DNA of 64,000 nucleotides, taken from assembly GCF_051900535.1 (NCBI RefSeq), contig NZ_JBHZGI010000007.1, positions 62,001 through 126,000 on the forward strand, given 5' to 3'. The translations under genes were made by a program, and so were the position numbers. The notes beneath the pieces were generated by a model. The model made no database searches and was not told the DNA's origin. It saw only the letters and a program-made list of their open reading frames with translations. Shown piece after piece: positions 25,428-33,751 of the stretch. Each line of letters begins with the position of its first letter. The first letter of the stretch is position 1. Source of the stretch: Frateuria_A sp051900535 (GTDB lineage Bacteria; Pseudomonadota; Gammaproteobacteria; Xanthomonadales; Rhodanobacteraceae).

Positions 25428-26461
25428 GGCGGCCACTGCGCGTCGGCACGCGGGCCTTGCTGCTGCGCGGCGGCGGCGCGGTGCTGCTCATCGCCGGCCT
25501 GGGGCTGGCGGCGGTCACCGAGCGCGGCCTGCTGGTCCATCATCTGGCCGCCGTGCGCCACGGTGGCGACGTGGTCCAGGCGGGCTCGCGCGGGCCGCAG
25601 CCGGGGCAACACGGCAGCATGGTGCTGGTCTCGGGCACACCCGAAGTGATCGAGGCGCCGCACGACGCGGACTTCAACCTCACCGTACCCACGCCGCTGC
25701 TGTCCCGCCGCGTGGAGATGTTCCAGTGGCGGGAGGTGCACGTGGGCAGCGACGTGCATTACGAGCTGGACTGGTCGGACGAATTGCAGGACACCGGCAA
25801 GTTCGAGCAACCACGGGGACACGCCAACCCCGGGACGATGCCGCTGCGCAGCCAGCGATTCATGGCGGGGAAGGTGCAGGTGGGCGGCTTCACGCTGGGG
25901 CCGTTGCTGCTGCGCGCGCTGCCGGGCACGCAGGTGGTGGCCCCGGATCCCTCGCGCCTGCCGGCGAACCTGGCCGCCAGCTTCAGCCTGTACCACGATT
26001 ACCTCACCACCAGCGTCGATCCCGGTTCGCCGCGGCTGGGCGACGTGCGGGTGAGCTGGCAGGCGGTGCCGGTGCAGCCGGTGACGATCTTCGCCCGCGT
26101 GGATGGCGACCGGCTGGTGCGCGCCAGCCAGGCGGACGACCAGGGTTTCCAGGTGCAGGTGGGCGAGCGTTCGCTCAGCGACGTGCTGCCCGATGTGCCC
26201 GATCCACCGGAATTCACCCTCGCCCGCCGTGCTGGCGCGATCCTGCTTGCCGCGCTGGGCGCCTTCCTGCTGCTGTGGGAGCGTAGACGGCACATCGGCG
26301 ACGTGGCGCTGGCGCTGGCGGTGGGCGTGACGGCGATCGGCGCGGTGTCCTGTGCTTCCTGGCTCGGCGGGGAGTGGTCGCCCGTGCTGAGCTGGCTCGC
26401 CGTGACGGCAGCTGGCGTGCTGGTGGTGGTCGTGCTCCACCGGCGGATGGCCAGGGTCTGA
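25424..26461 (+). CDS. TMEM43-like membrane protein
   Basis: 345 residues. One N-terminal hydrophobic segment (about 14-32) is followed by a long extracytoplasmic-type region with SGTPEVIEAPHDADFNLTV and FQWREVHVGSDVHYELDW. Three C-terminal membrane segments follow, near 270-285, 295-312 and 320-338. This one-plus-three arrangement and the WREV motif fit the TMEM43/LUMA family (DUF1625), found in bacteria and animals with no defined bacterial role. The start is a GTG overlapping the upstream stop (GTGA). Coupling to the MBL hydrolase suggests a shared function, not identifiable from sequence. Confidence 0.8.
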   Translation: MRRPLRVGTRALLLRGGGAVLLIAGLGLAAVTERGLLVHHLAAVRHGGDVVQAGSRGPQPGQHGSMVLVSGTPEVIEAPHDADFNLTVPTPLLSRRVEMFQWREVHVGSDVHYELDWSDELQDTGKFEQPRGHANPGTMPLRSQRFMAGKVQVGGFTLGPLLLRALPGTQVVAPDPSRLPANLAASFSLYHDYLTTSVDPGSPRLGDVRVSWQAVPVQPVTIFARVDGDRLVRASQADDQGFQVQVGERSLSDVLPDVPDPPEFTLARRAGAILLAALGAFLLLWERRRHIGDVALALAVGVTAIGAVSCASWLGGEWSPVLSWLAVTAAGVLVVVVLHRRMARV

Positions 26462-26482
26462 TTCCGGGCGGTATTTCCTGTT

Positions 26483-26505
26483 GCGGCTGACGTTTGGTCA
26501 GCCGC
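26483..26505. other. Strong stem-loop after the TMEM43-like gene
   Basis: GCGGCTGAC-GTTTG-GTCAGCCGC, nine-bp perfect stem, 21 bases after the stop. No T-run follows. It may protect the 3' end or act as a weak terminator between convergent genes. Confidence 0.5.
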
Positions 26506-26530
26506 TGCGCCCCAAGGCTCACCTGTTGGC

Positions 26531-26553
26531 ACCCTCTCCCGGCGGGAGAGGGG
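26531..26553. repeat. REP element (CCCTCTCCCC family), minimal copy
   Basis: CCCTCTCCC-GGC-GGGAGAGGG, a perfect nine-bp stem without the GGCCCCTCACCCC leader of the other copies. It lies between the convergent TMEM43-like and EAL-HDOD genes. Confidence 0.7.
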
Positions 26554-26663
26554 TTTGAACGAGTCGTCCCGGGGACGCCTTCGACTCGGGCGCCGCACGC
26601 CCCTGTTCGGTGCGGACGGGATTTACGCGCGCGGATCCAGCGTAAACGGAAGTCGAAGTCCCG

Positions 26664-27929
26664 TTACGCCGCGGCGGCTGGCGCCTTGGGCTCGGCGAAG
26701 GCATAGACCTGGTCCGCCCACTGGGTGGCTTCCAGGTAGATGCCGGCCATGCGCTGGATCTGCGCGGGCTGGGCCTGGACGCTCAGGTGGCCGGCTTCCC
26801 AGGCGTGGATCTGCTCCAGCAGCGGACCAAACGGGCCGCGGTTGCCGATCAGCGCCTCGCGGATCTCCGGCACCAGCGGCAGTTGCTCCAGCACGAACTC
26901 CATCGGCGCGCACATCAGCGTGTCCAGCAGCGAGAACAGGCCGACGGTGAAGGCCATTTCCTTCTGCGGACGGGGCATGTGCGAGGCCAGCTGTTCGCAC
27001 ATGTGCGCGCGGATCAGCGCGGTGCGCAGCAGTTCCGGCGGACGGTCGTCCATGCCGCCGAGCGACATGGTGTAGATCCAGTTGCGCATGCGGGTGACGC
27101 CGAAGAAGATCGCCGCCTGCTGCACGGACTTCAGCTGCTTGGGAAGGCCGAAATAGGCCGAGTTCACGCAGCTCAGCAGCTTGTACGAAAGGATCGCGTC
27201 GTTGCGGATGATGTCGCCCAGTTCCACCGGACCGGGGCTGTTTTCCTGCAACTCGCGCATCAGGCGCAGCATCGACAGGCGGTTGGCCGAAAGCACCGGC
27301 ACTTCCACCTGGTCGGGGATCAGCAGGTAACGGCCCTGGATCGCCTGCAGCGGCAGCTCCAGGCAGCGGTGGTAGGTGGCGTGGTCGTCGACGTGGCCGG
27401 CGATCACCCAGATGCCGCGTTCGTGCAGGTACTGGGCGCGCTCGCGCAGCTGCTCGGGCGTCAGTGCCCGGGCGTCCAGCCGCACGAACTGCACGATCTG
27501 AAGAAGCGACTCGAAGGCGACCGATCCGTGAAGATCGATGGCGCCGGCGTCCAACATCAACAGGCAGCCGCGCTGGGCCATCTTGTTGAGCCGGTCCATC
27601 AGCTCGGCGTCATCGGCCATCGCCGGCTGCAGCACCACGCCGAAGCGCGGCTGGTGCAGCAGGACGTCGGTCTGGTCCAGCAGCAGTTCGCGCGAGAGGG
27701 TGAGGAAAGTGCGGTTGCCGCGCACCAGGCGGGTGAGCGCGCCATCGGCCAGGGTCGAGAGCACGCGCTGCATCAGCGTCTGCTCGTCGCCGGCGTGGCG
27801 GTGGAACATGACTTCGTAGGCGAACAGCTCGCGTTTCTGGTCCAGCATCGGCACCCGTACCACCGGCAGCGGGATGTCGCGGTTGCCGGCAAGGCGGGAC
27901 TGGGCGGAAGCGGTGGCGGTATCGCTCAT
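26664..27929 (-). CDS. EAL-HDOD signalling protein with degenerate EAL domain
   Basis: 421 residues. The N-terminal half has an EAL-type fold, but the catalytic EAL signature is replaced by EVM (AYEVMFHRHAGDE). The acidic metal ligands of active c-di-GMP phosphodiesterases are not evident. The C-terminal half is an HDOD domain (ELGDIIRNDAILSYKLLSCVNSAYFG). Such YuxH-type proteins are thought to act by binding partners or signals, not by catalysis. The ATG at 27929 is preferred over an upstream in-frame start at 28079, which lies inside flgN. It follows flgN by 85 bases on the same strand, so it may be co-transcribed with the late flagellar genes. Confidence 0.85.
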   Translation of the reverse strand: MSDTATASAQSRLAGNRDIPLPVVRVPMLDQKRELFAYEVMFHRHAGDEQTLMQRVLSTLADGALTRLVRGNRTFLTLSRELLLDQTDVLLHQPRFGVVLQPAMADDAELMDRLNKMAQRGCLLMLDAGAIDLHGSVAFESLLQIVQFVRLDARALTPEQLRERAQYLHERGIWVIAGHVDDHATYHRCLELPLQAIQGRYLLIPDQVEVPVLSANRLSMLRLMRELQENSPGPVELGDIIRNDAILSYKLLSCVNSAYFGLPKQLKSVQQAAIFFGVTRMRNWIYTMSLGGMDDRPPELLRTALIRAHMCEQLASHMPRPQKEMAFTVGLFSLLDTLMCAPMEFVLEQLPLVPEIREALIGNRGPFGPLLEQIHAWEAGHLSVQAQPAQIQRMAGIYLEATQWADQVYAFAEPKAPAAAA

Positions 27930-28014
27930 GTCTTGATCTGCTCGCGGGCTATCCCGCCTGGGGTGGATCGCCACCGGCCTTGCGGCGCGGTGTCCGTAAG
28001 GCTCTCTCTTTCGG

Positions 28015-28464
28015 TCAGACCGAGCCCAGGTGGTGCGAGCGCAAGGCCGTGCGCACTTCGCCACCGGGTCCGTACACACTGCGCACGTCGCCGCCCTGGC
28101 CGCTCAGCACGGCCAGCGCCTCGCGCACCTGCGCCAGCCGCTGGCTGACCAGGCTGCCGTTGCGCTGGTTCATTTCCTGGCACCCGCGGATCACCTCGAG
28201 TACGTCGCGCCAGCGCGGTTCGACCCGGGCGGCTGCGCTCGGCTCGAGCTTGAGCATCTGCACGCGTTCGGCATCGAGCTCTTCCAGCCGCTGCATCAGC
28301 GCCTGCTTGCGTGCGCCGGCGCGGTCCAGCGCGGCCGCGTCGGCGGCGACGAGCGCGTCGCGTTCGGCGACCAGCGAGGCGGAAAGCTCGGTGGCGGCCC
28401 GATGCAGGTCCTCCACCACCGCGTCCAGCGCGGCCTCGAGCTCGTGGTGCAGCAGCTTGCCCAT
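28015..28464 (-). CDS. flgN: FlgN, chaperone for FlgK and FlgL
   Basis: 149 residues, predominantly helical and heptad-rich, with no membrane segment, as expected for FlgN. It lies nine bases after flgM, the standard pairing. FlgN keeps the hook-filament junction proteins FlgK and FlgL unfolded and delivers them to the export gate. Sequence conservation in this family is weak, so position carries much of the weight. Confidence 0.82.
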   Translation of the reverse strand: MGKLLHHELEAALDAVVEDLHRAATELSASLVAERDALVAADAAALDRAGARKQALMQRLEELDAERVQMLKLEPSAAARVEPRWRDVLEVIRGCQEMNQRNGSLVSQRLAQVREALAVLSGQGGDVRSVYGPGGEVRTALRSHHLGSV

Positions 28465-28473
28465 GGCGTTCGG

Positions 28474-28800
28474 TTACGGCTTCGCCGGTCCGGCGATCTG
28501 CGCGTCGAGCGCGATCATCTTGTCGGCGATGGCGGCCGGATTGACCTGGTAGCTGCCATCGGCGATCGCCTGGCGGATCTTCTCCACCCGCTTGGTATCG
28601 ATCGCGGCCTGGCCGTCCACCTTGGCGGCGTCCTGCAGCGCGCGCGCCGAGTCGGTCAGGCGGACGCTGTCGTCCTTGCCCGACACGGTGGCGGGGGCGT
28701 CGGTCGCGGCATTGCCGTTGCCGGCCGCCGTGCCGTTGGCCTGGTTGCCCGGTGCCTGGGGCAGGAGCGGCAAGCCGTTGTTGGAAATGGTCGTGTTCAT
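28474..28800 (-). CDS. flgM: FlgM, anti-sigma-28 factor
   Basis: 108 residues. The N-terminal half is Asn/Gly/Ala-rich and disordered, suited to export. The C-terminal half has DSVRLTDSARALQ and TKRVEKIRQAIADGSYQVNPAAIADKMI, the conserved FliA-binding region. FlgM holds sigma-28 inactive until the hook is finished, then leaves through the export apparatus. A strong sigma-28 promoter lies just upstream, giving the usual feedback loop. GAAGGA precedes the ATG. Confidence 0.93.
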   Translation of the reverse strand: MNTTISNNGLPLLPQAPGNQANGTAAGNGNAATDAPATVSGKDDSVRLTDSARALQDAAKVDGQAAIDTKRVEKIRQAIADGSYQVNPAAIADKMIALDAQIAGPAKP

Positions 28801-28837
28801 CGGTCCTTCTCGAGTCGGTTAGGCCCTGTCCCTTGGG

Positions 28838-28864
28838 GAATCGGCCGGGCTGGAGAAAACTTTA
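28838..28864 (-). promoter_or_regulatory. Sigma-28 (FliA) promoter of flgM
   Basis: On the minus strand TAAA (28864-28861), exactly 15 bases, then GCCGATTC (28845-28838). This matches the sigma-28 consensus TAAA-N15-GCCGATAA in ten of twelve positions. The flgM ATG is 38 bases downstream. Confidence 0.88.
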
Positions 28865-28898
28865 GTGTCTTGGGGAACATGGATTTTCGGCGACCGTT

Positions 28899-29594
28899 CT
28901 AAGGTAACGCCACGACCACGCCGGGGCCGCGCACGATGGCGTCCACGACGCGGCCGGAGCTGCCGTTGCGCACCCGCAGGCGGGCGCCCGAGTCGCCGCT
29001 GCCCAGGGCCACGCCCTCGGCGCGCACCGCGATCCCGTCCAGTTCGGCGAGCAATTGCACGTGATCGCCCGCGCGCACGGTCTGCCGTCCGCCCAGCGCC
29101 CCGGGGGTAAGCACGTTGCCGGAGGCGACCGGGCGCGACAGGCTGCGCTCGGCGACCTGGTCGAGGCTGGCGACATAACCGTAGGGCAGGCGGGTGACGT
29201 CGCGCTCCTCGGCGTGCACGTCGGTCGCCACGATGCCGTCGCCACGGATCAGCGGGCGATTGGCCACCAGTACCTGGCGCCAGACTTTCAGCGTCACCGG
29301 CACGCGCAGGGTCCAGCCATCCGCGACCGGGCAGCGCATCACGACGCTCAGCCTGGGCGTCATGCGCAGTCCGCCGGGGAGGCTGGCGGCCAGTGGCACG
29401 GCACAGTCGGCGACGTGCAGGCGCGGATCCAGCGCTTCGGACTTCACCTCGACCCGGCTACCGGGCGCGGCGTACTGCTGTGCGACGAAGCGTTCGGCCT
29501 GGGCGCGCAGATCCGCTTCCGACAGCGGCGCGGCAAGGGCCGGCAGGGCCGTCCCGAGCAGCGCGAGCAGCAGGCAGCGGCGCGCCAGGGTCAT
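28899..29594 (-). CDS. flgA: FlgA, P-ring assembly chaperone
   Basis: 231 residues. A signal peptide (MTLARRCLLLALLGTALPALA) is followed by an antifreeze/SAF-like C-terminal domain with LIRGDGIVATDV, ERSLSRPVASGNVLTP and VRAGDHVQLLAELDGI. FlgA is a periplasmic chaperone for the P-ring protein FlgI. The ATG overlaps the stop of the chemoreceptor gene as TGATG, so the two are coupled. It is divergent in direction from flgBCDEFGHI, as in Xanthomonas and Pseudomonas. Confidence 0.94.
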   Translation of the reverse strand: MTLARRCLLLALLGTALPALAAPLSEADLRAQAERFVAQQYAAPGSRVEVKSEALDPRLHVADCAVPLAASLPGGLRMTPRLSVVMRCPVADGWTLRVPVTLKVWRQVLVANRPLIRGDGIVATDVHAEERDVTRLPYGYVASLDQVAERSLSRPVASGNVLTPGALGGRQTVRAGDHVQLLAELDGIAVRAEGVALGSGDSGARLRVRNGSSGRVVDAIVRGPGVVVALP

Positions 29595-30898
29595 CAGGCG
29601 GTAGCCAGCAACGCGGCGAGGTGGGTGACTACCGCCTCGCGTTCGGACTCCAGCTGCTGGCTCAGCTGCTGGGCCTGTTCGATCTGTCCATTGCAGAGCA
29701 GGCCGACGAAGGCGTTGCCATGCTCGGACAGCCGCGCGCCCGCCTCGCTGAGCGCGCTGGCGGCCGGCTGGTCCGGATGTTGCGCGGCGAGCCGGCGCAC
29801 GGTGCGCTCCAGCGCATCGGTGTCGAACCAGCGCCGGTCCAGCGCGCCCGGTTCGAGCAGCGCCAGCTCGGTTGCCTGGCGCAGACCCTGCGCCGATTCG
29901 CGCACCGCGAGGCTCAGGCTGGCGGGGTCGTTACCGGCTTCCTGTTCCAGCCAGCCGAGCGCCAGGCGATGGGCCAGCAACGCGGCGCGGCTGAGCGCCT
30001 CGCTCTGCCGGCGCGCCTCGGTACTGCGCCTCTGCAACGCGCCGAGCGCCGCCTGCGCCGCGGCGGCGCGGGCCTGCTGCACGTCCTGGCCCTGCCGAAG
30101 CTGCGCGACCTTCTCGCTGGCGCTGGAAAGCGCCTCGGCGCTCCTGCCCATGGCGCTGTTGGCCTGGCTGACGCCGGACTGTGCGTGCTCCAGGCGCTGC
30201 ATGCCCTGCTGCACGTCCACGTCCAACTGGCGGGAGAAATCCCCGATGGAGCCGGTGACCGTCTCGATCTCGGTGGTGGCCTGGGTGGTCTTTTCGGCCA
30301 GTTGCTTGACCTCGTCGGCGACCACCGCGAAACCGCGGCCAGCTTCGCCCGCGCGGGCGGCCTCGATGGCAGCGTTCAGCGCGACCAGATTGGTCTGGTG
30401 GGCGATCTCCTGCACCGCGCCGGTGAGCTTGCGGATCTGCCCGACCTGCTCGGCCAGGCGCGCCTGGTTGCGGTTCATCGCCGACAGCGCGCTGCGCAGG
30501 AGGCGCAACTGGCCATCCAGCTCGCTCACGCCGGCGCTGCCGGTCTGGCGGGCCTGCTCGACCTGCGCCAAGCCGTTGGCGACCTGCTGCAGGGCCGTCG
30601 AGATTCCGGCGCTGGCGTCCGTCAAGCGGCCGACGCCATCGCGGCTTTCCTGGGTGGCCTTGTCCAGCGCGGACTGCTCGCGCCCCAGGACCTGCGCGGC
30701 GGCCAGCACCAGTCCCTGCTGCTCCAGGGTCTGCAGCGCCAGCGCGGACGGCTGGCCGGCGTCGAGACGGGCCAGCAGCGGGGCCAGCGCGCGGGCGACC
30801 GCCGGATGCTGGTTCGACAACTGTTCGAGGCGGGCCTCGTCGCCAGCGGCGGCCGCTTGGACCAGCGCGGCCAGGGACTGGCTACGGATCAGGCTCAT
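29594..30898 (-). CDS. Soluble methyl-accepting chemotaxis protein
   Basis: 434 residues with no membrane helix and no signal peptide. The N-terminal part is helical without a recognised sensor domain. The hairpin tip near the middle is IAHQTNLVALNAAIEAARAG then RGFAVVADEVKQLAEKT, a very good match to the receptor tip that binds CheA and CheW. About 190 residues follow the tip, part of which is extra beyond the returning helix. It should be a cytoplasmic receptor. The ATG at 30898 is preferred because upstream codons overlap the divergent promoters. It heads the operon with flgA. Confidence 0.9.
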   Translation of the reverse strand: MSLIRSQSLAALVQAAAAGDEARLEQLSNQHPAVARALAPLLARLDAGQPSALALQTLEQQGLVLAAAQVLGREQSALDKATQESRDGVGRLTDASAGISTALQQVANGLAQVEQARQTGSAGVSELDGQLRLLRSALSAMNRNQARLAEQVGQIRKLTGAVQEIAHQTNLVALNAAIEAARAGEAGRGFAVVADEVKQLAEKTTQATTEIETVTGSIGDFSRQLDVDVQQGMQRLEHAQSGVSQANSAMGRSAEALSSASEKVAQLRQGQDVQQARAAAAQAALGALQRRSTEARRQSEALSRAALLAHRLALGWLEQEAGNDPASLSLAVRESAQGLRQATELALLEPGALDRRWFDTDALERTVRRLAAQHPDQPAASALSEAGARLSEHGNAFVGLLCNGQIEQAQQLSQQLESEREAVVTHLAALLATA

Positions 30899-30931
30899 GT
30901 GGATTGCGGTTCCTGCGGATGAATGTTCAGG

Positions 30932-30958
30932 ACATCGTCTGGATGCGTCGAAACTTGA
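30932..30958 (-). promoter_or_regulatory. Candidate sigma-28 promoter of the receptor-flgA operon
   Basis: On the minus strand TCAA (30958-30955), 15 bases, then GACGATGT (30939-30932). The spacing is exact, but the -10 differs from GCCGATAA at three positions. It lies 33 bases from the receptor ATG. It is weaker than the flgM and cheV sites. Confidence 0.4.
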
Positions 30959-31038
30959 ACAAGCAATGCATGTGCCACCGGCGCTTGTGCGCGTCATCCG
31001 GAAAAACATGGCGCAGCCGGGCGGTTGCGGGCCGAACC

Positions 31039-31065
31039 TCAAGAGCCGGGCCAGGCCGCCGATAC
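31039..31065 (+). promoter_or_regulatory. Sigma-28 (FliA) promoter of cheV
   Basis: TCAA at 31039-31042, exactly 15 bases, then GCCGATAC at 31058-31065. The -10 matches seven of eight consensus positions. The cheV ATG is 35 bases downstream. Confidence 0.8.
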
Positions 31066-31099
31066 GCAGGGGCTAGTCCTTACTTTGCTGGAGACACGC

Positions 31100-32029
31100 A
31101 TGGCCGGCGCGCTGCTGGAAAACGTCGAACGCCAGACCCGCCTGGCCGGGCACAACCGGGTGGCGATGCTGCTGTTCCGGCTGGGCGATGCGCAGCTGTT
31201 CGGCATCAACGTGTTCAAGGTGCGCGAGGTTCTGCGCCGCCCGCCACTGGAACGCATGCCGGGCGCACACGCGCTGATCGCCGGTAGCTGCGACTACCGC
31301 GGGCAGACCATCCCGGTCATCGACCTGGCCGCCGCGCTGGGTTATCCGGCGCTGGTCGACGAGCCGTCCGCGCACCTGATGGTCACCGAGTTCAGCCGCA
31401 CGGTGCAGGGCTTCCTGGTATCCGATCTGAAGAACATGGTCCATTGCGAGGGCGAGTCGCTGGTCGCGCCCAGTCCCGCGCTGGGCTTCGGCCCGCGCGT
31501 CAACGCGGTGACCCGGATCAACGGCGCGCTGGTGGCGGTAGTGGACGTGGAACACGTGCTGGCGAGCATCGACGGCGCGCCGGGCGAGCTGTCCACCCAG
31601 ATGCAGCGCGCTGCCGGCGCCCACACGCTGCGCCCGCGCCGCGTGCTGGTGGCGGACGATTCGGTGGTCGCGCGCCGCCGCCTGATCAGCATCTTCCAGC
31701 AGATGAACATCGAGTGCGTGGTGGCCCAGGACGGCCGCGAGGCGCTCGATCGGCTGAACGAGCTGGCCGCGGCACCGCCGGGGGAGGGCGTCAACCTGGT
31801 GGTATCGGACATCGAGATGCCGCGGCTGGACGGTTATGCGCTGACCCGCGCGATCCGCGAGACACCCACATTGCGGCGGCTCAAGGTCGTACTGCACAGC
31901 TCGCTGAGCGGCCTGTTCAACGAGGCGATGGTGCGCGAGGTCAACGCCGACCGCTTCATCGCCAAGTTCCAGCCGGACCTGCTGGCCCAGGCGGTGATCG
32001 ACCTGCTGCCCGAGGAAGACCTCGCGTAG
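31100..32029 (+). CDS. cheV: CheV, CheW-receiver coupling protein
   Basis: 309 residues. A CheW domain (about 20-170, with LFRLGDAQLFGINVFKVREVL) is joined to a receiver domain (about 180-305) with phosphoacceptor Asp237 in VVSDIEMPRLDG. CheV couples receptors to CheA and tunes adaptation through phosphorylation. GGAG eight bases upstream fixes the ATG at 31100; the longer frame to 31025 would cover the promoter. It is divergent from the receptor-flgA operon and upstream of flgB, a conserved position in pseudomonads and xanthomonads. Confidence 0.95.
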   Translation: MAGALLENVERQTRLAGHNRVAMLLFRLGDAQLFGINVFKVREVLRRPPLERMPGAHALIAGSCDYRGQTIPVIDLAAALGYPALVDEPSAHLMVTEFSRTVQGFLVSDLKNMVHCEGESLVAPSPALGFGPRVNAVTRINGALVAVVDVEHVLASIDGAPGELSTQMQRAAGAHTLRPRRVLVADDSVVARRRLISIFQQMNIECVVAQDGREALDRLNELAAAPPGEGVNLVVSDIEMPRLDGYALTRAIRETPTLRRLKVVLHSSLSGLFNEAMVREVNADRFIAKFQPDLLAQAVIDLLPEEDLA

Positions 32030-32170
32030 GGTCCGTCAGGCCTGCGCTTCCGGCGGCCTGATGGCGCGCAAAAGCCCGCCCTGAAGGGCCGTCGGAAAAC
32101 CGACTCCGCGGCGGAGGCGACATCCCGCCGCCCCGCGTAAAGCCAGCCACGGCAAGGCTTTGCGCCCCCA

Positions 32171-32185
32171 TGGCACACAACTTGC
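32171..32185 (+). promoter_or_regulatory. Sigma-54 promoter of flgB
   Basis: TGGCACACAACTTGC: the -24 GG and -12 GC are spaced as in TGGCACG-N4-TTGC. The flgB ATG is 43 bases downstream. FleQ, encoded in this window, is the likely activator. Confidence 0.85.
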
Positions 32186-32227
32186 CTCAAGCCCCGTGCG
32201 GACGAATCGACCGCGCGGAGGCAAGCG

Positions 32228-32632
32228 ATGAGCCAACCCATCGACAACCTGTTCGGCATGCACACCGGCGCGCTCGCGCTGTGGCAGCGCCGTACCGAGG
32301 TGCTGGCCAGCAACCTGGCCAACGCCGACACGCCCGGCTACCTCGCCCGCGACGTCGACTTCCGCAAGGCACTGGCCGCCGCCGGCGGCAATAACGACGG
32401 CAGCCTGCCGCTGGCCGCGCCGACCCAGGGCCAGATCGATCCGGTGGCGCAGGCGCGCGACACGCTGTCCTACCGCGTGCCGACCCAGCCGAGCATGGAC
32501 GGCAACACCGTCGACGCACAGCAGGAGCAGGCCGCCTTCGCCGCCAACAGCGTCCACTACCAGGCAAGCATGGCCTTCATCACCGCGCAGATCCGCATGC
32601 TGCGGACCGCCATCACCGGAGGCCAGGGCTGA
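32228..32632 (+). CDS. flgB: FlgB, proximal rod protein
   Basis: 134 residues. The flagellar rod motif VLASNLANADTPGYLARDVDF lies near residues 25-45, and a helical C-terminus ends MAFITAQIRMLRTAI. FlgB forms the rod section closest to the MS ring in the periplasm. It is first gene of the flgBCDEFGHIJKL series, read from the sigma-54 site upstream. GGAGG seven bases before the ATG supports the start. The stop overlaps flgC as TGATG. Confidence 0.97.
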   Translation: MSQPIDNLFGMHTGALALWQRRTEVLASNLANADTPGYLARDVDFRKALAAAGGNNDGSLPLAAPTQGQIDPVAQARDTLSYRVPTQPSMDGNTVDAQQEQAAFAANSVHYQASMAFITAQIRMLRTAITGGQG

Positions 32633-33054
32633 TGTCGCTGTTCAACATCTTCAACGTCGCCGGCTCCGGCATGGCGGCGCAGTCCACCCGGCTCAACACC
32701 GTGGCCAGCAACCTGGCCAACGCCGACAGCGTGGCGAGTACGCCCGATGCCGCCTACCGCGCCAAGGAGCCGCTGTTCGCCGCGATCCGCAACGGCCTGG
32801 ACGGCCAGCCGGCCGAAGCCGGCAGCGAGGGCGTCAAGGTGCTCGGCGTCACCGAGAGTCCGAATGCCATCACCAGCCGCTACGAGCCGGGCAACCCGCT
32901 GGCCGATGCCGACGGCTACGTCTACCAGAGCAACGTCAACCCGGTGGACGAGCTGGTCAACATGATTTCCGCCTCGCGTTCGTACCAGAACAACGTCGAG
33001 GTGATGAACACCGCGCGCCAGCTGATGCAGAAGACGCTGGACCTCGGGAAATAA
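32632..33054 (+). CDS. flgC: FlgC, proximal rod protein
   Basis: 140 residues. The N-terminal NIFNVAGSGMAAQSTRLNTVASNLANADSV and C-terminal NMISASRSYQNNVEVMNTARQLM are the paired D0 helices that pack in the rod. YEPGNPLADADGYVYQSNVNPVDEL is the FlgC-specific segment. It assembles above FlgB in the periplasmic rod. The start shares one base with the flgB stop. Confidence 0.97.
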   Translation: MSLFNIFNVAGSGMAAQSTRLNTVASNLANADSVASTPDAAYRAKEPLFAAIRNGLDGQPAEAGSEGVKVLGVTESPNAITSRYEPGNPLADADGYVYQSNVNPVDELVNMISASRSYQNNVEVMNTARQLMQKTLDLGK

Positions 33055-33063
33055 GGAACGGCC

Positions 33064-33708
33064 ATGAGCGACCTCGCGATCAATTCCAGCAATGCCGCCG
33101 GTGCCGCCGGGGCACTTGGCCAGACCAAGACCCTAAGCCAGGCCGACTTCCTGAGCCTCTTGATCCAGCAGATGCGCAACCAGGATCCGACCCAGCCGAT
33201 GGATTCCTCGCAGATGGTGAGCCAGCTGGCACAGATCAACCAGGTCTCGGCCACGCAGAACCTGCAGACCTCCTTCGACGCGCTGTCGCAGTCGATGCAG
33301 GGCAACCAGTTGCTGCAGGCCTCCAGCATGGTAGGGCGCAACGTGACCGTGCCTTCGGCGGTCGGGCGCCTGCAGGGCGGCAGTCTCGATGGCGCGGTGA
33401 ACGTGCCCGATGGCGGCGGCCGCACGCTGGTGCAGATCGTGGACAACGCCGGCGACGTGGTGCGCACGATCGACCTGGGCACGCAGACCGCGGGCCTTGC
33501 CGACTTCCACTGGGACGGCACCGGGAACGACGGCCAGCCGCTGCCCCCGGGCACCTACGGACTGGCCGCGCAGACCGGCAATACCGCGGTGGCCACCTAT
33601 GTCACCGGCAAGGTCGCCGGCGTGGGCATGACCGGCGCCGACGGCGCCTACCTGGACGTGGACGGTTTCGGCGGCGTGCTGCTGAGCCAGGTCGCGCGCG
33701 TCAACTGA
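33064..33708 (+). CDS. flgD: FlgD, hook cap (hook assembly scaffold)
   Basis: 214 residues. The N-terminal export and cap segment holds QADFLSLLIQQMRNQDPTQP and the central part has FHWDGTGNDGQPLPPGTY, the FlgD Ig-like repeat. FlgD caps the growing hook and is discarded when the hook is complete. It lies nine bases after flgC with AGGAACGGCC before the ATG. Confidence 0.97.
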   Translation: MSDLAINSSNAAGAAGALGQTKTLSQADFLSLLIQQMRNQDPTQPMDSSQMVSQLAQINQVSATQNLQTSFDALSQSMQGNQLLQASSMVGRNVTVPSAVGRLQGGSLDGAVNVPDGGGRTLVQIVDNAGDVVRTIDLGTQTAGLADFHWDGTGNDGQPLPPGTYGLAAQTGNTAVATYVTGKVAGVGMTGADGAYLDVDGFGGVLLSQVARVN

Positions 33709-33751
33709 CACATCCATTCACGGACATCACACCCGTACAGGGGAAACAACG

